A stretch of 64,000 nt of DNA from Manihot esculenta (lineage: Eukaryota; Streptophyta; Magnoliopsida; Malpighiales; Euphorbiaceae), in contig NC_035171.2 of the NCBI RefSeq assembly GCF_001659605.2, positions 30,793,825 through 30,857,824 of the forward strand, in the 5' to 3' direction. Below the pieces are notes generated by a model that saw only the letters and a list, made by a program, of their open reading frames with translations, had not been told where the DNA came from and made no database searches. Below, piece after piece: positions 22,630-33,562 of the stretch (positions are counted from its first letter, which is position 1; each line of letters starts with the position of its first letter). A program made the translations under genes and the position numbers.

Positions 22630-23560
22630 AGTTATCATGGAAGCAGATTCAAAAGTTTTATTATCTCGTCTCAAAGGCTCTGTATATGGGTGTAAATAAA
22701 TCAAATCGTTCATGAGTTACTCGAGATTTGGTTCGATAAAAATTCGATCGAACTCGACTCGATTTTTAAACGAGTCAAGTTCGAACTTAATTTTTAGTCT
22801 TATTTGATAAACGAGCCAATTTTGAGTTTCATAGTATTCGACTCGTTAAGTCTCGTGAGCTCGGCTCATTTCTGAGTTGATGAGTAGGCTCACGAATAGG
22901 ATCGTGAACAGTCTTGTTAAGTAAACTGAGATTATTATCATAAGAGAAATAAATTCAAACCATACATATACTTTCATGATCCAAATCTAAATTTTCTAAA
23001 ATTTAGTTTTATATAATTTAGTTACACTCTTAAACTTGCATATATTTAGATCATTAAGATTTAAAAGGTTATCTTTATAAGTTTACAAACTAATTTATAA
23101 ATATACTTATTTAATTAAAATTATTTTAATTTTAAATTAAAATTCATTATACATGTAAATAAATTGAATTATTCGTGAACTATTCGAGACTAAACTCGAT
23201 AAAAACTCGACTCATCTAAACTCGTTTGCTAAACGAACTAAACTTGAACTTTTTAATACTCAGCTCAAGTTTGAAACGAGTAAAGCTCGAATTTGATTCG
23301 AGCTCGAAAAAATTTTAACAAATCAAGTTTGAGCTTTTCAAAACTCGGCTCGACTCGATTCGTTTATACTCCTATCTCTGTGTTGGATTGCCTTTAGGGT
23401 ATCAAAACTCCAATTCAGACTATTAAGCTTTTGTCTAGTAAAGGAATTTCAGTTGCTTTCTCTTGTATTAGAAGAGCTGCTAATGAGGCAACAGATTGTG
23501 TAGCAAAGCTTAGTTCTAAAGGCAAACTCCCACATGAGTAGTTGGTTTGGTATGATCACC
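22630..23560 (+). pseudogene. RNase H-domain relic (LINE-type), split by a hAT element
   Basis: The frame at 22,635-22,680 reads VIMEADSKVLLSRLKGS, matching the central acidic motif of the reverse-transcriptase-like RNase H domain (usual form ESDSxxvvxxL). After the intervening element, 23,400-23,530 reads IKTPIQTIKLLSSKGISVAF and then IRRAANEATDCVAKL, matching the R-x-x-N-x-x-A-D-x-(L/V)-A-K motif. A stop follows near 23,540. This is the C-terminal part of an old LINE-like element; the rest is not recognisable. Confidence 0.7.
22685..23374. mobile_element. Non-autonomous hAT element, about 690 bp
   Basis: The left end TATGGGTGTAAATAAATC and the right end read inward as TAGGAGTATAAACGAATC form imperfect terminal inverted repeats of the GGGTGTAAACGA type common among plant hAT elements. 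Subterminal regions repeat actcgactcg and gagctcg-like motifs. The flanking 8-mers gctctgta (22,677-22,684) and tctctgtg (23,375-23,382) agree at six of eight positions, consistent with a decayed target duplication. It sits inside an RNase H relic. Confidence 0.75.
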
Positions 23561-23579
23561 TTTATTTAAGGAAAATTCT

Positions 23580-25148
23580 AATCTATAAACGGGTGCATAC
23601 ACTAAATTCATCAAAATATGTCATGTATATTAAATTAAGGGTCAACATCCAATTGGGTTAATTTTGCATTCAATCGATTCGATTCAAAATTAAATCAAAT
23701 TAAATAAATTAAAAATTAAAATTTTAGTATTTATAAAAACAAAATTAATTTTAGATAGAAATTAAACTGAATCCAACAGGTTTAATTTAATTTAATCAAT
23801 GTAAATTTTTAATAAGTTTATTTTACAATTTATTTTTCATATTTTATAATTTAATTGAAATATTTTAATTTTAATTATGATCTGATTTTTTTATATACTA
23901 TTATTACTCATTGATTTATTTTTTTTATTAAAATTAAATCAAAATAATTGAATTTTTTAAAATTAAAAACTAAATTAAAATAATAAAAAATTAAATTGAA
24001 ATTTTAAACTAATTTAATTCAATCAATTTTTTTAATTTAAATTGAATATTAGTGATCCTAATTAAAATTATAATAAATTATATTTTATAAAAAAATATAT
24101 TAATAATTTATTATTAGTTAAATATTTATATGCATTTTTGTCAGTATTAAAATAAAAATAAATATTGAATATGTTGACAACTAATTAGCTCAGTTTTTTT
24201 AGGACAATGCACGTCTTATTTTGTTTCCCACTTCAAAATTTGAAAAGCAACTAGTTGTTGAGATGTGGTGCAATAGAGAATTATTTTTAAAAATTAGAAA
24301 AATTGATAGATGGAACATCTGAATATTATCCAAACTTTACATCTGATTATTATGACAATAATTAATATTATTATCATCACATACCTCAAACAACACAAAT
24401 CAAAACACATCTCAACCAAAACTATATATAGATTAAAGGTCTTTAAATTTTTAAAAAATTTATAAAAATTAAAATATATAAATAATTCAAAGCCACCGAC
24501 GCTTATTTAACAGAAATATTAAAAAATTGAATTTTATAAAATATAAATATTTTTAATTTAATAATTTTAAAATAGAAATAAACTAATTAATTATATAAAA
24601 ATTCAGGTATTTAATAGTATTTTCCATCATATCACCATAACATTTACCAATGTGTCCCTGCTGAAAGCCTGAAACACAATCCCAGCCCACTGGCCCTTTC
24701 ACGGCTCATCTTAACAGAATTTGCAAAGCCGTCAAGCGAAACATACTGGGCCTTTCATGCATCTTCTAAGCCCGTATGCCTAATATCAAGTATGGATGAG
24801 AAGCAGATGAGATAAAAGCAAAACTGAATCAGAATTAAATTTGACCAACACTCTCTTAAATCAGATCAAAACTGAATGGAATTTATTTTTAACAATTTAA
24901 CTGGTTTTATTTCACAGTATTTTACTAATTTTTCCTTCAAATCATAATCAAAATCAATCTAAAATCAAAATAGAAATTGTTTTCATTGGTATATATAAAT
25001 TTTGTTAGTAAAAATTAAATAACATGAAAAATTAATATTTATTCAATCCCTCTCTAATATTTGATGAAAACTTCCAATTTCCAGTTCAATCTTAATCAGA
25101 AACTGGAAATATTTATACACAGAAATGATTGAAAAAGCACGTACTCTC
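23580..25148. other. AT-rich intergenic DNA
   Basis: No gene is seen. A less AT-rich patch at 24,650-24,790 contains gcccactggccctttcacgg-like sequence of unknown origin. The final 100 bp is the 3' flank of FLA gene 1. Confidence 0.45.
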
Positions 25149-25904
25149 TCACAAAGATAATATTGTTGCAGCAACAAAGCCAACTCCAATTATCACCACT
25201 CCTTTATAATGCAAAACAGAGCTGATTGCCCCAGAAACATCTTTAGGAATTTCAGGACTCTCTGCTGGGTTCGCCGGCGCCGGTGCAGCTGCTGGAGGAA
25301 AGAGATATTTAGGAAGAAGAACCTTGTCAATCTCATAAATAGCAACTTGTTTATCAGTGTATACAGTGTTAGCTAGACTTGTTTTTGTGAGTCCTGTACT
25401 TATATTCACTGAACTGTCAGTGGTGGATATGGTCATCGGGTATCGACTATCGGCTCCTGCCAGTGTCATTACTGGATTACTCAGTGTCTGGAAGTCGGAA
25501 GTTGATAGAAATCTTGGTAATATATGAAACTGCACAAATGCCACCTTTTCTCTGTCGTTTAGAGACCCAACAGCGCCTGCTCTAAGGTTTGAAAATGCAG
25601 TATCAGTTGGGGCAAAGATGGTTATACCATCGGTTGAGCTATTGAGTTGGGAAGTTAACTGAGTATCCACATGGGTGGCCTTAATAAGGCGGACGAAGGC
25701 TGTGAAGTGGCCAGCCTTTAGGAGGATTTGAATCACGTCTACTGGCCCAGGTGGTGGCGGGGAGCTGTGAGGGCGGCGAGATGGTTGGTGTCTTGGTGCC
25801 TGTGCTGGAGCAGCTACTGGTGCAGAAGCTGGTGATTGGGAAAGTGTGTTGGTGCAATGCAGGAAGAGAAGGAGAAGAGAAAATGAGAAAAGATAATGTT
25901 GCAT
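25149..25904 (-). CDS. Fasciclin-like arabinogalactan protein, array copy 1
   Basis: Single-exon gene of 251 residues, first (most IDD-proximal) of the tandem array. An N-terminal signal peptide (about 1-23, MQHYLFSFSLLLLF...) leads into a Pro/Ala-rich AGP module (about 24-56). One FAS1 domain follows (about 57-185) with the H1 box ITIFAPTDTAFSNL, the FHILPRF motif and the H2 region PVMTLAGADSRY. A second Ala-Pro stretch and a hydrophobic C-terminal tail suit a GPI-anchor signal. This is the FLA11/12 layout; those proteins sit at the plasma membrane and wall and influence secondary-wall cellulose and stem strength. I chose MQHYLF because it opens the signal peptide; the upstream in-frame ATG adds 17 unneeded residues. 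A TATA-like ATAAAAAG lies near 26,004-26,014. Confidence 0.95.
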   Translation of the reverse strand: MQHYLFSFSLLLLFLHCTNTLSQSPASAPVAAPAQAPRHQPSRRPHSSPPPPGPVDVIQILLKAGHFTAFVRLIKATHVDTQLTSQLNSSTDGITIFAPTDTAFSNLRAGAVGSLNDREKVAFVQFHILPRFLSTSDFQTLSNPVMTLAGADSRYPMTISTTDSSVNISTGLTKTSLANTVYTDKQVAIYEIDKVLLPKYLFPPAAAPAPANPAESPEIPKDVSGAISSVLHYKGVVIIGVGFVAATILSL

Positions 25905-26097
25905 CTTCGATCGGCGGCCGAAATTGCTTGGAGAAAGTGTGAAAATTTGGAGCAAGAATGGTGCTTGCGCAAGTGTTTGATGTGTAAAGAGGGGTTAAGG
26001 AGGCTTTTTATGATGGTGGAAAGAGAAATTAGGTGTTATTTTGCAATTTTTAAAGGTAAAGGAAAAATGAAAATATAAATGCTAGTACCTTGTCCTA

Positions 26098-26170
26098 CTT
26101 CAAAAGGTGGAGGATATAAATGGTGAGAGATATAATGCTGTTGCAGCAACTAGTTTGCTTGGAAAAGCAG
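26098..26170 (-). promoter_or_regulatory. Shared FLA upstream module, copy 1
   Basis: About 195-265 bp upstream of the FLA 1 start. On the plus strand it contains cttcaaaaggtggagg, gtgagagatata and the palindrome gttgcagcaac (26,140-26,150), followed by tagtttgcttgg. The same ordered blocks lie upstream of the other intact array genes. Confidence 0.65.
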
Positions 26171-26277
26171 TAAAAAGATGAAAGGATTTCAACTTTCAAG
26201 TGGTTGTGGAGGCAAAATAATAAAGATGGGAGTGATTGTTGAAATGGGGTTTGTCTATATCAAATTATAAGTGTTGC

Positions 26278-26395
26278 TCTATCACTCAGGAGTGTTTCAG
26301 AGCCTTCTGTGACCTTTCAGCTGAAAAAATGCACAAGTTTTCTTTGTTTCAGCTGCCATAATCCAATCCAATCTCTGAAATCATTTGATCAAAGT
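26278..26395 (+). pseudogene. Relic of IDD exon 3 (5' end), FLA unit 1
   Basis: Similar to 18,947-19,042 of the IDD gene. The phrases agagccttctgtga (26,300-26,313), then ctttcagctgaaaaaatgca, tgtttcagctgccat and gaaatcatttgatcaa (26,377-26,392) align in order with IDD exon 3. The frame still reads RAFCD at its start, then drifts. It lies beyond the FLA 1 promoter, in the same orientation as IDD. Confidence 0.7.
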
Positions 26396-27330
26396 ATTAG
26401 TTTTGCATGCTTTCTTCTAATCAGCAATAGCAATGTTTGGTTCCAGGGAGTAGAGACACTAAGCAGCCTCCAATAGAAACAAGATCAAACCAAACTGAAA
26501 TTAATCCACAAACATGCAAAGAAACTCAAATTAGCCAAAGAAAAAGAAAAAGGAAGGCTAACATAGATCAAGAGACAAGAAGGAGAGAAACTGAAAGGAA
26601 GTAGGCAGTGGCAGATGAATAATCAAATCCCAGAGCTAAGTGTTGTTTAAAATATGAGCAGAAACTTTTTCCTCCCCTCCATGAACTTCAGGGGTTCAAA
26701 GACACACAAAATAAAAGGAAGTCGGCAGGCAGATACCTAAAATACCTCACAAAAAAATTATTTGCAACATCAAAATAGCGACATTCTTCGTATTCTATTT
26801 TTTTTTATATATACTTTGTGACATTTTAATCATCCCAAAAAACCATATTTGTTGTAGTGTAATTTTCATGTATGGTGTATATGTATTAGCCAAAAGATAC
26901 TTGATAGACCTTTCACAGTTACTGTTCACCCTCTCCATTGCCATCCAACACTAAGTGATGCTGCCTTTTACTATCAGCTTTTGGTTGGTTTTGTGGTACA
27001 GATAATGATTGGATAAGTGATGTTTCTTATCTTTGTTTGGACATAATTGCTCTCTTTCAATTACCAATCTAATTATATTGCAATTATTACAACTCAAGTG
27101 GTAGTTCAGTTGCTGGTTGCGTACGAAACACATTTTGGTTTGAATTATTGTCTAGATAAACCTTTATTTATCATGATGATTAGTCTATAATTACATCAAG
27201 ATTCGATATTCCAACAAGTTCAGCATTCTTTATTAGTCACAAAAGAACTAATAAAACTTAGAAGTTATTCAAGAAACTGTTGATGATCATCACCTTTGAT
27301 AAAACTCAGAAACTCAATTCAGCTTCAGTG
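26396..27330. other. Intergenic spacer, FLA 1 to FLA 2
   Basis: No gene is seen. The purine-rich stretch at 26,500-26,620 has no recognisable function. The last 30 bp is the FLA 2 3' flank. Confidence 0.4.
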
Positions 27331-28023
27331 TCACAAGGAGACTATTACAGCAACTATGCCAACTTCAAAGAGGACAATACTATAATGCAAAACTAAACTT
27401 GATGATTTAGAAACATCCTTAGGAACATCATTATCAGGACTCTCTGCCGGCTTTGCTGATGCCGGCCCCGGAGCAAAAAGGTCGAAAGGAAGCAGCACCT
27501 TGTCGATCTGATAAATGGCAACCTGGTTGTCTGAATAAATAGTATCAGAAATGGTTGCATAATCAATTCCTGTAGTTATATTCACCACATTCCCTGTGAC
27601 TGTTATGTTAAGTAGTAACTTTCCACCTGATCCAGCCAGTGTCATTACAGGATTACTCACAGTATCAAACTGGGAAAATAGCAGAAACTGTGTAAGAACA
27701 TGAAACTGAACCAGCTCCACCTTCTCTTTATCTGCTAGAGAGTTTAAACTGTCAGCTTTAAGGCTCGAAAACGCGGTATCACTCGGAACAAGGATGGTTA
27801 TGCCATCACTTGAGCTTTTAAGTTGAGAGGATAACTGAATATCAACATGGGTAGCTTTTATAAGGCGGATAAAAGTGGTGAAATCGCCTGCCTTTTCAAG
27901 GATTTTCATGATGTTGGCAGGGCCAATAGGTGAAGGAGGTGCTGCTGGTGACAAAGCTAGAGTTTTGGTCAAATGAAGAAAGAAGAGAAAAAGAGAGAAT
28001 GAAAAGAGAAATTGCTTCATCAT
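27331..28023 (-). CDS. Fasciclin-like arabinogalactan protein, array copy 2 (short)
   Basis: Single exon, 230 residues. The signal peptide MMKQFLFSFSLFLFFLHL is followed by a much reduced Pro/Ala module (SPAAPPSPIGPAN). The FAS1 domain (about 33-165) has ITILVPSDTAFSSL at H1, FHVLTQF and the H2 region PVMTLAGSGGKL. Several N-x-T/S sites (NIT, NITT) suggest N-glycosylation. The C-terminal part has PAESPDNDVPKD and a hydrophobic tail, though the tail is less Ala/Gly-rich than in its neighbours, so GPI processing is less certain. Two adjacent ATGs open the frame; either works. With so few Ala-Pro and Ser-Pro dipeptides it would carry less arabinogalactan than copies 3, 4, 6 and 7. Role otherwise as for copy 1. 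TATA-like AAAATAAAG lies near 28,078-28,087. Confidence 0.92.
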   Translation of the reverse strand: MMKQFLFSFSLFLFFLHLTKTLALSPAAPPSPIGPANIMKILEKAGDFTTFIRLIKATHVDIQLSSQLKSSSDGITILVPSDTAFSSLKADSLNSLADKEKVELVQFHVLTQFLLFSQFDTVSNPVMTLAGSGGKLLLNITVTGNVVNITTGIDYATISDTIYSDNQVAIYQIDKVLLPFDLFAPGPASAKPAESPDNDVPKDVSKSSSLVLHYSIVLFEVGIVAVIVSL

Positions 28024-28154
28024 CTTTGATGGTTTTTTATTGCTAGCTTGATGTGTAAAGAGGGGAAAGGAGGAGGCTTTATTTTCATTGTGGTGAGAGA
28101 ATTAAGTTAGGTGTAATATGCAGGCTAGTTACAGAAACTTAGTACCTTATATTT

Positions 28155-28225
28155 CTTTCAGAAGGTGGAGGGTGTTCATGTAGAGAGGGATATGATACTA
28201 TTGCAGCAACTTGTTTGCTTCAAAA
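28155..28225 (-). promoter_or_regulatory. Shared FLA upstream module, copy 2
   Basis: About 130-200 bp upstream of FLA 2. It contains ttcagaaggtggaggg, gagagggatatgatacta and the near-palindrome attgcagcaac, then ttgtttgctt. The order matches the module of copy 1. No IDD relic could be recognised beyond it. Confidence 0.6.
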
Positions 28226-29347
28226 AGAAGGGAAAATAAGGGATTAATATTTGAAGTTTGTGATGAGCAAATATGTGCTTGATTATTGAATTAAGGCTGT
28301 GTGAATAAAATTGGAAGTTGTCCCGAGGAAATATTATTAAATATATTATTAAATATTTAATAAAAAATTAAACCCTAAAATAATACCAATCAATTTCTTA
28401 TAAATACGATTGTATTTGGATATATGGATTTGGATTTTAAAATAGATTTTAAATTCTGGGTTGAAATTTAAACTTTGAAATCTTTTTATTTGGCTAATTT
28501 ATACATGGATTTGGAGTTTACATGCAGGAATGGCTTCCCTCTCTTGGAAGTTCTTCTCGATTATGTTGAAACTTTGGAGGTAAAAGGGTATCTTGCAGAA
28601 GTTCACTGAAAAGATCTAAAATTTTTAATACGTTAACGCATACAAGAGAGTAAGATAGCCAGAGCTCTATCTCCCCTCCATCTTGTATAACCATGGCAAT
28701 ACATGCATCCAGTGTTACAATGTGGTGATGAAGCTTTGTTATATGGGATTTGTTGTTCAAGTCTCTCTTTTCTTTGCAAGACATCATAATGTTTTTTATT
28801 GTCTGAGTTGGTTTATTGGAAGTGACTACTCAGTTGGTAGTTCTTCTCTGATTCCTTCATGATCGTTATCTTGCCATTGTTTTACCTTTTTATAAGTTTA
28901 ATTACTTGGATTGTGGGATCTGGTAGAGTTTTCTAGTGGGCTTTTCTCTTGGGTTTTATGTTTTAGGGGCTTAGGCTATTTTTCTTGTCTTTAAACTGTA
29001 TTATTGAATCTTTATTGTTTCTAGGCTTATGCTTATTATTAATGAAACTTGATCATCTTCTAGTAAAGAAAATGTAAAAATATAATAACACATGCCCATT
29101 TTTCAATCTGTATTACAAAATTCACAAAAAGCTGAAGAAACAAGAAGAGGAAATTAAAATTGAAAAGAAAATAAAAACAAAAACAAAAATAAAAGAAGGA
29201 AAACCCCTCAAAATTATTCACAAACTTAGAAGCATAGAAAAGTGATTGAGACAAAATAGTAAATGGCAATTATGCAAAGCACAACGACCTTCCTCTTTAT
29301 CCCAGCCACCAAAATCTTCCACCATTGAAGAACTCAAAGCTTTTCTG
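28226..29347. other. Intergenic spacer, FLA 2 to FLA 3
   Basis: No gene is supported. The part from 28,520 to 29,060 is less AT-rich and T-rich towards its end, with a faint resemblance to the 3' end of a plant LINE. No domain could be read, so it is left unassigned. Confidence 0.35.
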
Positions 29348-30154
29348 TTACAAAGAAAATATTGCACCAACCACGCCAATCACTCCTAAGATCGCCAAAT
29401 TATCATGCATAATACAGCCAGAAATATCCTTCGGAGCTACAGGAGCTTCTGCACCTTCATCCTTCTGAGCCTTTGGTGGCGCTGGCGCCGGAGCAGGAGG
29501 CTTGGGGGCGAAAAGGTCTAGAGGAAGCAGCACCTTGTCAACCTGATAAATGGCAACTTTCCCATCTGTGTAGACAATTGCTGATACACTTGTATTAGTG
29601 AGTCCTGTAGTTACATTCACTAAATTCTCAGTTGTTGTCACATTGAGTGAGAATCGTTGGCCAGCTCCTGCTAGCGTTTTTAAAGGGTTGCTCACAGTCT
29701 GGAACTGGGAAGTCGAGAGGAATCTCGGAATTATATGAAACTGAACCAACTCAATCTTTTGTTGATCAGACAGAGCATTCAGAGTGCCTGATCTGATGAT
29801 ACTTGAAAATGCTCCATCAGTTGGGGCGAAGATGCTGACCCCATCGGTGGAAACATTGAGCTGGTAAAACAACTGGATATCTTCCTGGGTGGTTTTTATG
29901 AGACGGACGAAGAATGTGAAGTGGCCTGCCTTCTGGAGAACTTTGACAACGTTGAGAGGGCCTTTTGAAGGAATCACAGGGACTAGAGCAGGTGCTGGTG
30001 CAGCAGCTGCAGGTGGTGGCGGTGGAGGAGGAGCAGGAGCTGGTGCTTTTGATCTTGCATGAGCTGGAGCTGCAGCAGGTGATTGGGCTAGAATCCTGGA
30101 GCAGTGGAGGAACAGAAGCATCAGTGAAAATGATAAGAGAGATTGTAGCTTCAT
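29348..30154 (-). CDS. Fasciclin-like arabinogalactan protein, array copy 3
   Basis: Single exon, 268 residues. The signal peptide (about 1-23, MKLQSLLSFSLMLLFLHC) precedes the longest Pro/Ala module of the array (about 24-66), including a run of seven prolines and repeated AP dipeptides, substrates for prolyl hydroxylation and arabinogalactan addition. The FAS1 domain (about 67-200) has VSIFAPTDGAFSSI, FHIIPRFLSTSQF and the H2 region PLKTLAGAGQRF, with NVTT sites. A second AP block (PKPPAPAPAPPKAQ) and a hydrophobic C-terminus fit GPI anchoring. The start coincides with the signal peptide. Expected role: plasma-membrane/wall proteoglycan as for copy 1. TATA-like ATTATAAAAC lies near 30,233-30,243. 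Confidence 0.95.
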   Translation of the reverse strand: MKLQSLLSFSLMLLFLHCSRILAQSPAAAPAHARSKAPAPAPPPPPPPAAAAPAPALVPVIPSKGPLNVVKVLQKAGHFTFFVRLIKTTQEDIQLFYQLNVSTDGVSIFAPTDGAFSSIIRSGTLNALSDQQKIELVQFHIIPRFLSTSQFQTVSNPLKTLAGAGQRFSLNVTTTENLVNVTTGLTNTSVSAIVYTDGKVAIYQVDKVLLPLDLFAPKPPAPAPAPPKAQKDEGAEAPVAPKDISGCIMHDNLAILGVIGVVGAIFSL

Positions 30155-30266
30155 TTTTTATTGGGCAGTGAATTGCTAGCTTGCTGAAAATGCAATTGCT
30201 GTGGTCGATGTGGAGAATGAAGATTGAGGAGGGTTTTATAATGGTATGAAAAACAGATGAAGTTAG

Positions 30267-30337
30267 TAAGGTGGGGCATCGATGGAGGGAGAGATACATA
30301 AAGCTGATGCAGGAGCTTGTTTGCTTGAAAATGCAGG
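30267..30337 (-). promoter_or_regulatory. Shared FLA upstream module, copy 3
   Basis: Blocks in the common order: aaggtggggcatcgatggag, ggagagatacata, ctgatgcaggagcttgtttgcttg. The central palindrome is degraded (gatgcaggagc) compared with copies 1 and 7. Confidence 0.55.
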
Positions 30338-30439
30338 AAATATTAGTAGGCTGGAGAGATTTCTGAAGTGGGCGTGGGCGAATGCAGGGAAATTGAAGAT
30401 GTGAAAGATTGTGGAGATGGGGTTTGTCAATCATTTAGG

Positions 30440-30520
30440 TTTAATCTGTGATGGCTTAACTAAAGAAAGTGGAAGATTCACTTCAATGTCGACTGCTTAT
30501 TAATACATTAATCATTTACT
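30440..30520 (+). pseudogene. Relic of IDD exon 3 (5' end), FLA unit 3
   Basis: The phrase ctgtgatggcttaactaaag, directly followed by aaagtggaagattcacttc, aligns with 18,957-19,000 of IDD. In frame it gives CDGLTKESGRFTSMS against CDALAEESARFTSVS of the intact protein. It has the same orientation as IDD and lies about 100 bp beyond the upstream module. Confidence 0.75.
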
Positions 30521-31813
30521 AATGATTGGATTCATAGGATTAGTGGGACAAGTAAGAATCTAAAGCAACTAGGTTTTTTTTTTATTATTATTATTACTGC
30601 TTATCGAATATTTAAATTAAAATTATAAGCTAATTAATATATAAATTTATAAAAATTATATAAATTAATCATGTTCTTATAATTTATTGAAAAATTATAA
30701 AACTTGATTACATATATTGCTGACTACATTATAAAATTTGCTAATTGCGCCGGTTAGAATATAAACATTTTATCATTTTATGAAGATTTAAAATTTAATT
30801 AATAAAATTTTGAATATAATTAGCAATAATTTAAATTATCTTTTATATTTTTTATAAATCATAATTTTAATAGACTTATTTAAAATGATAGAGTGTGTAA
30901 AGATATATTTCGTGATAGATATATAAATAGGTGGATGGATGATAAATAACTTTTATTTGCTTAATTATTTAGATATACTAAAATATAATAATATTTGGAT
31001 TATTATTACTATAAAAATTAATCCTAAAGTAAAATATGGTTTTAACAATAAAGTATTGTAAATAATTTTTGAATTTATTTTTTACATGTTTCAAAATATT
31101 AATACAAATTATTTTATAGTTTCGTGCTAACTATTATATACAATTCGAGATTAACGGATGGAGTGAGACGGAAAGTAGCTAAATCTCTCGCTCTTTTCTG
31201 CTAAATTTGTGATATTCTCGTCGTAATTGAATCGAATATAATTACTTAGTTACTTTAGATATTATGAGTCGCTAGTATTTCGGCTAATTTCACTTCGATC
31301 CAAACTGATTTAAATAATTTTTAAATTTACTTTTCACGCGTTTAAAATAACTAATACAAAATTATTTAATATCAAATTCTATTATGAATCACTTTAATTC
31401 AAATTTCAACAGAGCCTTTAAATAAGATAAAATATATCAAAATTTAGAAATTTTTTTTAATTAAATCCATTTTAATTTTGTACAGCATTATTTTTAAATT
31501 GATTTTAGATAAGTGCCTAAAATTTTATTTCTTTTATAAAATTAGTATCAACTAGTGGTGGAATTCGAGATTTTATAACCTTCTATTAAATTTAGAATGT
31601 TATTGATCTATTAAGATAATCTTTCAAAAATACTATGACAGAGAATGATTGGCTAGAGGGAAAAAAAATTTCATATAAAATGAAATAAATTAATCATGCA
31701 AATAAAAATAAGAAAATAGATTTTCTTTTTTTTTTTGTGATACATTAGTGAAAATTTGAACTCATATTCATAGAACACATAACAAACGGAATCCATGCGC
31801 CTTCCGCCGTCGA
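30521..31813. other. Intergenic spacer, FLA 3 to FLA 4
   Basis: AT-rich spacer with a (TTA)n tract near 30,582-30,596. No gene or transposon end could be recognised. Confidence 0.4.
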
Positions 31814-32626
31814 TCAGAACGAAAGCATTGCACTAATCACACCAACTGCAACGAATCCCAACACTAAATGATTCTGCACTATCAAACTTACTGCACCAGA
31901 AATATCCTTAGGAGCAACAGGACTCTCTATTATGGGGGCCTTCTTAGGGTTTTCTGGAGCCGGTGCCGGTGATGGAGCTGGAGGAGGAGACTTAGGAGTG
32001 AACATGTCTAAAGGAAGTAACACCTTGTCAACTTGATAAATTGCAAGCCTGGAATCTGTGTACACAGTGCCAGAAATGGTTGTGTTGGTTAATCCTGTAG
32101 TTATATTCACCAGATTCCCGGCGGTGGTCACATTAAGCGCAAACCGGTTGCCGGCTCCGGCGAGCGTCCTTACTGGGTTACTCACAGTTTGGAACTGGGA
32201 AGTCGAAATAAACGTAGGCATTATATGAAACTTCACCAACTCTATCTTGTCTCCGTCGCTCAAGGAATTAAGAGTACCTACTTTGAGCCCTGAAAATGCA
32301 CCATCGCTTGGTGCGAAGATGGTTGCTCCATTGTTAGTGTTGTTGAGCTGCAAGAATAGCTCTGTATCCACTTGGGTAGCTTTCAATAGGCGCACGAACA
32401 CCGTGAAGTGGCTAGCCTTTCCAAGGATCTTAACAACGTCAAGGGGGCCAGGTGAAGGAGCTACTTGTACACCGGATGGTGACTGTGCAGGAGGTGCAGG
32501 CGGTGGCTGAACTGGGGCTACAGGCGGTGCTTGTACAGGAGCAGCAGCCGGTGACTGGGCAAATGTTTTAGTGGAGTGGAGGAAGAGAAGGAGAATAGAA
32601 AATGAGAAGAGAGATTGTTGCTTCAT
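31814..32626 (-). CDS. Fasciclin-like arabinogalactan protein, array copy 4
   Basis: Single exon, 270 residues. Signal peptide about 1-24 (MKQQSLFSFSILLLFLHS). The Pro/Ala/Gln-rich AGP module (about 25-60) has repeated AP and PPP. The FAS1 domain (about 61-195) carries ATIFAPSDGAFSGL, FHIMPTFISTSQF and the H2 region PVRTLAGAGNRF, with NVTT and NITT sequons. The C-terminal AP block (PPPAPSPAPAPENP) and hydrophobic tail are consistent with GPI anchoring. This is the closest relative of the broken copy 5: long stretches are nearly identical at DNA level, so copy 5 arose recently from this gene or its progenitor. TATA-like CTATAAATAAA lies near 32,710-32,720. Confidence 0.95.
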   Translation of the reverse strand: MKQQSLFSFSILLLFLHSTKTFAQSPAAAPVQAPPVAPVQPPPAPPAQSPSGVQVAPSPGPLDVVKILGKASHFTVFVRLLKATQVDTELFLQLNNTNNGATIFAPSDGAFSGLKVGTLNSLSDGDKIELVKFHIMPTFISTSQFQTVSNPVRTLAGAGNRFALNVTTAGNLVNITTGLTNTTISGTVYTDSRLAIYQVDKVLLPLDMFTPKSPPPAPSPAPAPENPKKAPIIESPVAPKDISGAVSLIVQNHLVLGFVAVGVISAMLSF

Positions 32627-32756
32627 TTTCTTAGTGGTTTTTGCTAGGTAAATGCAGGAGTAATAATGCTTGATGATGTGTTTGATAGCAAAAAAGGGTT
32701 TAAGAATGTTTTATTTATAGTGATGAAGAGACAAGCTTAATTACTGTCTGTTGCCT

Positions 32757-32828
32757 TAATCTTCCATAGGAAGGTAGAGGGTATCGATAATACTTACTGC
32801 CTAATTATTAGCTTCAAAAACAGGGCAA
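32757..32828 (-). promoter_or_regulatory. Shared FLA upstream module, copy 4 (degraded)
   Basis: Only part of the common arrangement is preserved: ataggaaggtagagggtatc followed by gataatact and gcttcaaaaacaggg. The gttgcagcaac palindrome is missing. Confidence 0.4.
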
Positions 32829-33562
32829 AACAGAGCAAGTTTTAAGGTGGGTTTTAAATGAATAATCCAACAAAATTATTAAAAAAAAAATCAAATAAAT
32901 TTGTAAACGAGAATTGTGATGTCCCAGATTTGGATAGAACCAAATGAAGGGGAAAAATAAAATTAAAAATAAAAGGGATTTGTATGTATCAAATTGGAAA
33001 GATGTCTCCATCAGTGATAGAGGTCTGGGTGACAGTTAAGCAGATGTGGGCAAATGAGATATCGAAGCTGGAAATTACGGCTGTGCTGCTTGTCAATTCT
33101 CAACTAAATATGAACCAATTGATTGCTTTTGCAAACTATTATTTGACATGAAGCTCTCTCAGCTGGCCTACCCTGAAATATTGTGTTTGGCGAATGAAAC
33201 TTATCATTCTTCTACCTAAATCCATCGCCAGATTCACCGAGATTGTGTAGTTAATTTGTGAATTTAGTATTTTGTGAAGTCATATAGCCAGTTCAAGCTG
33301 CAAGCATGTAGCATACCCTTCGTGAATCACTCTTAATTTCTATATTATACTCTCTCTATGCTTTCTATTGCAGGTTTAATCTTACTTTTAAAATAATATT
33401 TAAAAAATGGAATAACACTTTACATACTTTAATGAACTCAAAATTTATATCAGCAGTTAGAATGAGGTTTTTAGAGCATTTTGAATGAAAAAACTTTATG
33501 GTATGAAAATTAAATGTTTGCTTTTTTTAATTAACTTTTGGCATGAATGTGAGTTTTTATAC
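32829..33562. other. Intergenic spacer, FLA 4 to FLA pseudogene
   Basis: No gene is seen. The region has no recognisable IDD relic or transposon end. Confidence 0.4.

Noticed and set aside
28520..29060. Possible LINE 3' end between FLA copies 2 and 3
   Set aside because: The T-rich character is suggestive, but no reverse-transcriptase or RNase H motif could be read in any frame.
29817..30434. 205-residue minus-strand frame overlapping FLA copy 3
   Set aside because: Shifted-frame shadow of the Pro/Ala-coding repeat and promoter; its Cys/Ser-rich composition reflects the repeated codons.
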